From Flavobacteriaceae bacterium UBA7433 (GTDB lineage: Bacteria > Bacteroidota > Bacteroidia > Flavobacteriales > Flavobacteriaceae), in contig DLQL01000111.1 of NCBI GenBank assembly GCA_002477565.1, forward strand, positions 4,434-21,169: a stretch of DNA of 16,736 nt, written 5' to 3'. This document shows positions 13,460 through 16,736 of this stretch, in pieces. The notes beneath the pieces are model-generated. The model worked only from the letters and a program-made list of their open reading frames with translations, did no database searches and had not been told where the DNA came from. The translations under genes and the position numbers were made by a program. Numbering within the stretch: position 1 is the stretch's first letter; every line of letters begins with the position of its first letter.

Positions 13460-14878
13460 TTAGTTGCTCCATACTTGGAGCGTGTCGAGTTCCAATCTCA
13501 TTTGCAACCATTTCTTGAGTTGTTGTTCTTGGAGGAGCCGATTCGGGATGCTGTCCTGCCATTGCAAATGAAATACGGGAATGGTATCGATGCGGGTAAA
13601 ATTGGTTTTGATGACGTTGGAAAAACTGATTTCTTTCAATCCGTCGTAGTTGATTTTGGCTTCTTGACTCAATTTGACAAAAGGAATTTGCTGCCGTTCC
13701 AATTTGTCCAAATTCTCCGTGAGTTCTCTTATTTTGTTGTCTTTTTCCAAGAGACGTTCCTCTTTGCTGGCAATCAATTCTTGGTTTTTTACATAAGAGC
13801 TTTTGATGGTGTTGATCTCCTCCAATAGCTTAGAAGTCTCATCGTCTTGTTGAATTTCGAGAAGGGTGTTTTCCAATCCGTACTGGGGAAGTTTTTCTGT
13901 CCAGATGGCCAATTCGTTGCTCTTGATGTTTTTTCCCAAAACCACCAATTTGATTTTTCTCCTTTCAAAATTGTATTCTGTGTTGATGATCCCAGCGCCT
14001 GTTTTTTCTTTGATGATTTCCGTAAATTCTTGTGCTCTTTGGTAAAATTGATTTTTTCGAAACAAGCCATAAAACAGGTAAATGCTAAAGCTCAAGATCA
14101 GCAAAGCGATCAGCGAAGCGAATTGGGCCACGCGTTTTCGTTTCAAGGAGTCGATGTATCGAACCATTGGGAATTTTAAAAACTTGACAATCACAAAAGT
14201 TGCCAAAGCAATAAAAATAGCATTGATGGTAAATAAAAACATGGCACCCGCAAAGAATTTCCAATTCCAAGTTGCCAAGCCAAATCCTGCCGTACACAGC
14301 GGTGGCATCAAAGCAGTAGCGATGGCGATTCCCGCAATGGTATTGGTCAATTCTCGGTGCCTGCTCAATGCGACGATCAATGCCAAGCCTCCAGCGATGG
14401 CAATCAATACATCGCGCACATCGGGTTGGGTTCTCGCTAAAATTTCTGGGGTTGCTTCTTGAAACAAAGGAATGCTAAAGAACAAAAAGGAAGAGATGAG
14501 ACTCAGCCCGACCATGACACCCAAATTGACCATGGACCTTTTCAAAGTGTCGATGTCGTTGATTCCTATGGACAAACCGACTCCCAAAATAGGGCCCATC
14601 AGCGGAGAGATCAACATGGCTCCAATTACCACAGCTGGGGAACTTGTATTCAAGCCGATGGAAGCAATCAAGATGGAAAAAATCAAAATCCAAGCGGTGT
14701 GACTTTTTACAGGAATGCCATCTTTGATTTTTTGGATGGTCTCTTTGTGGTCAGTTCCTTCTCGGATGTCCAAAAGTTCGCTCAAAAAAGCTTTGATGCC
14801 TTTTAAGACTCCTGTGATGTCTTCTTTGAGACCTTGCTTTGTGACATCCAGGTTTTCTGGGTTGTTTTCTGTATTCAT
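13460..14878 (-). CDS. DUF389 family membrane protein
   Basis: A 472-residue inner-membrane protein of unknown function. After a charged N-terminus (1-60) comes a block of about six to seven hydrophobic helices (about 61-272) holding the family signatures GAMLISPLMGPILG (86-99) and IATALMPPLCTAG (186-198), characteristic of the DUF389/TIGR00341 family. The final 200 residues are soluble: a mixed alpha/beta part, then a predicted coiled coil (about 350-395, K/E-rich heptads) and a last short domain ending LDTLQVWSN. This C-terminal extension is longer than in minimal family members. The conserved prolines and small residues inside helices suggest a transporter or channel, but no substrate is established. 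It lies 58 bases after the SprT-like stop and 15 bases before the phosphoesterase start. Confidence 0.9.
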   Translation of the reverse strand: MNTENNPENLDVTKQGLKEDITGVLKGIKAFLSELLDIREGTDHKETIQKIKDGIPVKSHTAWILIFSILIASIGLNTSSPAVVIGAMLISPLMGPILGVGLSIGINDIDTLKRSMVNLGVMVGLSLISSFLFFSIPLFQEATPEILARTQPDVRDVLIAIAGGLALIVALSRHRELTNTIAGIAIATALMPPLCTAGFGLATWNWKFFAGAMFLFTINAIFIALATFVIVKFLKFPMVRYIDSLKRKRVAQFASLIALLILSFSIYLFYGLFRKNQFYQRAQEFTEIIKEKTGAGIINTEYNFERRKIKLVVLGKNIKSNELAIWTEKLPQYGLENTLLEIQQDDETSKLLEEINTIKSSYVKNQELIASKEERLLEKDNKIRELTENLDKLERQQIPFVKLSQEAKINYDGLKEISFSNVIKTNFTRIDTIPVFHLQWQDSIPNRLLQEQQLKKWLQMRLELDTLQVWSN

Positions 14879-14936
14879 ATGTGTCTATAAATGATGGAAC
14901 AAGCGCAAGTCTTATTTTTTTGTGTGCTGTTGCTAT

Positions 14937-15521
14937 TTACAAAGCCTGTACTTCCGTGTTTTGGTGGATTGTGTATTCTTTCTGTGTGTTGATTTCTCTG
15001 CAAAGAAACCGTGTTCTGCGTTTTTTTAAGATCACAAATTTTCTGTTTTTCAACAGGAATTCATTCCCCACAATCATTTCAAAGATATACTTTTTATCCG
15101 AATCTCTTCGCTTGTCTTTCAATGCCAAAGAGAGTTTGGAATCGCTGTCTGAACTCGCTTTTGGACGGATCAGGTAGTTGGCCAGCAGCGGCAAGATTTC
15201 TGGAGGGTAAATACCAGGATGTACAAAAGGCAACATCAAATGTTGAAAGGTTTTTTTCCATTCCTTGCCATGTGCTTGTACCCTGCCAAAATTTTGATGG
15301 GTCACATAGTGGGCAATTTCATGGACCAAAGTGAGTAAGAATTGGTGGGGATTTAGGTTTTCGTTTATGGTAATTTGAAAACGTCCGTTTGGCAATTTTC
15401 TAAAATCTCCATGTTTGGTCGCACGTTTTTTTACAATTTTCAAGTCAAAGGAATATTGCTCGCGCATTTCACGGATGCGCGGGACAGCTTTTTCGGGAAG
15501 GTAATCGTTTAAATTTTTCAA
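14937..15521 (-). CDS. SprT-like zinc metalloprotease-fold protein
   Basis: A 194-residue cytoplasmic protein of the SprT/Spartan-like family. The zinc-binding catalytic signature is HEIAH at 67-71 (ligands His67 and His71, catalytic Glu68), with the third ligand His84 in HGKEW (84-88), the typical SprT spacing. The C-terminal third is basic and beta-rich (FVILKKRRTRFLCREI) and in canonical SprT would be a zinc ribbon; here only one Cys is visible, so the ribbon has lost its metal ligands, as in other Bacteroidota members I recall. Eukaryotic relatives degrade DNA-protein crosslinks; whether the bacterial protein does is not established. It is 53 bases downstream of the SDR gene and 58 bases upstream of DUF389, both on the same strand. 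Confidence 0.9.
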   Translation of the reverse strand: MKNLNDYLPEKAVPRIREMREQYSFDLKIVKKRATKHGDFRKLPNGRFQITINENLNPHQFLLTLVHEIAHYVTHQNFGRVQAHGKEWKKTFQHLMLPFVHPGIYPPEILPLLANYLIRPKASSDSDSKLSLALKDKRRDSDKKYIFEMIVGNEFLLKNRKFVILKKRRTRFLCREINTQKEYTIHQNTEVQAL

Positions 15522-15574
15522 ATTGGAAAACTTCAGAGCGTTTCTAAAAAAGAGCGTGAGTTTGTTTTTTCGAT

Positions 15575-16255
15575 TTAGGGAGTCGTGCTTGACACTTGCA
15601 GTACTTTTCCATTGTAGTACCGATTTCCAGTTGTGGCAAAATCAAAAAGATAGGCAGCCATTTCTGAGGGTTGCAAAGGGGCTTTGAAATCTGGAAACGC
15701 TTCCGAGAGCATTTCTGTCTGTACCGCACCAAGAGCGAGGACGTTGAAGGCAATTCCCCGTTCGCGGTATTCTTCTGCCAAAAGTTCTGTCAGCGTGATC
15801 AAGGCACCTTTGGAAGAGCTGTATGCTGAGAGGCCTGCAAACTTCACACTTCCTTGAATGCCTCCCATGCTGCTGATGTTGACCACGTGACTTCCTTTTT
15901 TGAGATGCGGAAGCACCGTTTGAATCAGTTCTGCAACTCCAAAAACATTCACATTGTATACCTTCATAAAATCTTCTTTCGTGGTGTCTTCAAAAGGTTT
16001 GTTTACAAGCATCCCGGCATTGTTGATCAAGAGGTCTACTTGAGCCCAATGCGTTTCGATATAGGTCTTGACTTTTTCAAGATCTGCTGTTTTGCTGATA
16101 TCTATCGCTAGTGGAGTGATGTTAGGGTGTTGTTCTTGTTCCAACGGAGACGTGTTTCGAGACAAAGCCAATACGCGAAAATTATTCTTGGCAAACAAAT
16201 GGGCCAATTCAAAGCCAATGCCCCTGCTGGTTCCTGTGATGATGATGTTTTTCAT
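15575..16255 (-). CDS. Short-chain dehydrogenase/reductase (SDR)
   Basis: A 226-residue classical SDR, an NAD(P)-dependent oxidoreductase with a Rossmann fold. It shows the cofactor glycine motif TGTSRGIG (7-14), NNAG (78-81), Asn103 in the YNVNVFG helix, catalytic Ser129 followed by Tyr145 and Lys149 (YSSSK), and a post-catalytic NVLALGAVQTEM segment. Arg11 in the glycine motif and Arg33 after the second strand favour NADPH over NADH. It is slightly shorter than the usual 245-255 residues, ending soon after the substrate loop. The substrate cannot be read from the sequence. It lies 84 bases downstream of the beta-helix gene, with a weak TACCTTTC (16261-16268, minus strand) just before the ATG. 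Confidence 0.94.
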   Translation of the reverse strand: MKNIIITGTSRGIGFELAHLFAKNNFRVLALSRNTSPLEQEQHPNITPLAIDISKTADLEKVKTYIETHWAQVDLLINNAGMLVNKPFEDTTKEDFMKVYNVNVFGVAELIQTVLPHLKKGSHVVNISSMGGIQGSVKFAGLSAYSSSKGALITLTELLAEEYRERGIAFNVLALGAVQTEMLSEAFPDFKAPLQPSEMAAYLFDFATTGNRYYNGKVLQVSSTTP

Positions 16256-16339
16256 GTGGTGAAAGGTATTCAGTTGTACGGCGGTTCTTTTTTAAAAGCG
16301 CCTTCTTTTTTGACAAACGACGACTGGGCAAATGAAAAT

Positions 16340-16736
16340 TTACATTTCTTCTTCTTCTTCTTCTTCTTCTTCTTCTTCAAAAATGATGTGTTGGTAGGCG
16401 CCAAGGTCGGGGGCGATTGTTCTGTCTGTCCCGATCAAGTCCAAAGGTGTTTTGAGTGCATTTTCAAGCCCTGCTTTTTCGATGGCTTCACTTTCTTCTC
16501 CTATCTGAAATTCGTTGGCAATCGGGTCTTTGAAATAAGGATCTTCGTTTACAAATACCGACTCATAGTGATCGGTATTGTCAAAGTCGTACAAGTCAGC
16601 ACTTTCCGTTCCTACAAATTTGATGAGGCAGTTTTCAAATTTGTAGGCAAAAAGATCTGTTGCGTTTTTGTCGAGAAATAATTCTCTTGCATTGCTTCCG
16701 TCGATGATGCAATTTGAAAAGGTCGCTTCGTTGAGG
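16340..16736 (-). CDS. Beta-helix surface protein, C-terminal part, with poly-Glu tail
   Basis: The last 132 codons of a gene that continues beyond the right edge (no start in the window). The visible part has beta-helix-like repeats, FSNCIIDGSNARELF and YKFENCLIKF, followed by FKDPIANEFQIGEESEAIEK and a terminal APDLGAYQ. The pattern of N-C-x-I turns plus a final PDxGAY motif is characteristic of right-handed parallel beta-helix / choice-of-anchor Q proteins, which are usually secreted or surface lipoproteins in this phylum; the signal sequence would be off-window. Oddly, the protein does not stop shortly after GAYQ but runs into eleven consecutive glutamates and a final Met, encoded by a GAA microsatellite. 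The frame is unbroken from the edge to the TAA at 16340-16342. Function unknown; carbohydrate binding or cleavage is only a family-level possibility. Confidence 0.8.
   Translation of the reverse strand, partial: LNEATFSNCIIDGSNARELFLDKNATDLFAYKFENCLIKFVGTESADLYDFDNTDHYESVFVNEDPYFKDPIANEFQIGEESEAIEKAGLENALKTPLDLIGTDRTIAPDLGAYQHIIFEEEEEEEEEEEM
16346..16378. repeat. (TTC)11 / (GAA)11 microsatellite at a gene 3' end
   Basis: Eleven perfect tandem TTC units on the plus strand, read as GAA (Glu) codons on the minus strand, immediately followed by ATG and the stop codon of the beta-helix gene. It is the same motif as the 9-unit tract in dnaG about 4.1 kb away. Confidence 0.95.

Noticed and set aside
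16256..16339. Possible hairpin (GGCG...CGCC with T-rich stretches) between the beta-helix and SDR genes
   Set aside because: The stem is only 4 bp with a long loop; not enough to call a terminator.
16127..16681. Plus-strand open frame of 184 codons with a poly-Phe run
   Set aside because: It is the antisense of the SDR and beta-helix genes; the poly-Phe is the TTC microsatellite read in another frame, and the protein has no sensible composition.
1..16736. tRNA, rRNA, CRISPR, transposon, prophage or defence genes
   Set aside because: No cloverleaf, spaced direct repeats, transposase/integrase motifs or nuclease-toxin modules were seen on either strand; every gene identified fits a chromosomal core context.

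Overview
The window is chromosomal core DNA from a member of the Bacteroidota, most likely class Flavobacteriia. The evidence is the gene content and order (CBS protein - nadK - DUF6089-type barrel - uppS - start of a probable bamA, divergent from pdxJ - hydrolase), the AT-rich composition, the lack of Shine-Dalgarno sequences, and promoter-like TAnnTTTG boxes, which are the -7 element of this phylum. I see no rRNA, tRNA, CRISPR array, insertion sequence or prophage gene.

Left part (1-3300, minus strand). Transcription runs leftward through a two-CBS-domain regulator, NAD kinase, a small outer-membrane barrel protein, undecaprenyl diphosphate synthase and the first 21 codons of a secreted protein that is probably BamA. 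Stop and start codons overlap at the last two junctions, so this looks like one envelope-biogenesis operon with likely translational coupling. Across a 105-bp divergent intergenic region lie pdxJ (vitamin B6) and an alpha/beta hydrolase (3406-4936).

Middle (4937-12928). A 236-bp gap carries a probable terminator and the best promoter of the window, followed by trigger factor (tig). A strong symmetric terminator separates tig from a convergent DEAD-box helicase and a small membrane-anchored coiled-coil protein. The plus strand then resumes with clpP, clpX and dnaG. Trigger factor, ClpP and ClpX form the usual protein-quality-control cluster, here split by the two minus-strand genes.

Right part (12947-16736, minus strand). 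This holds a YfcE-like metallophosphoesterase, a DUF389 membrane protein, a SprT-like metalloprotease-fold protein, a short-chain dehydrogenase, and the C-terminal 132 codons of a probable beta-helix surface protein that runs off the window.

I did not find a convincing undescribed multi-gene system. The most notable observations are: a DnaG primase whose four zinc ligands are all replaced while the surrounding fold motifs remain; two (TTC)n microsatellites in genes, one encoding poly-Ser in DnaG and the other a poly-Glu C-terminal tail on the surface protein; a perfect 14-bp palindrome between clpX and dnaG; an 8-bp inverted repeat upstream of the helicase; and a conserved-looking coiled-coil/TM protein whose family is prone to misannotation.
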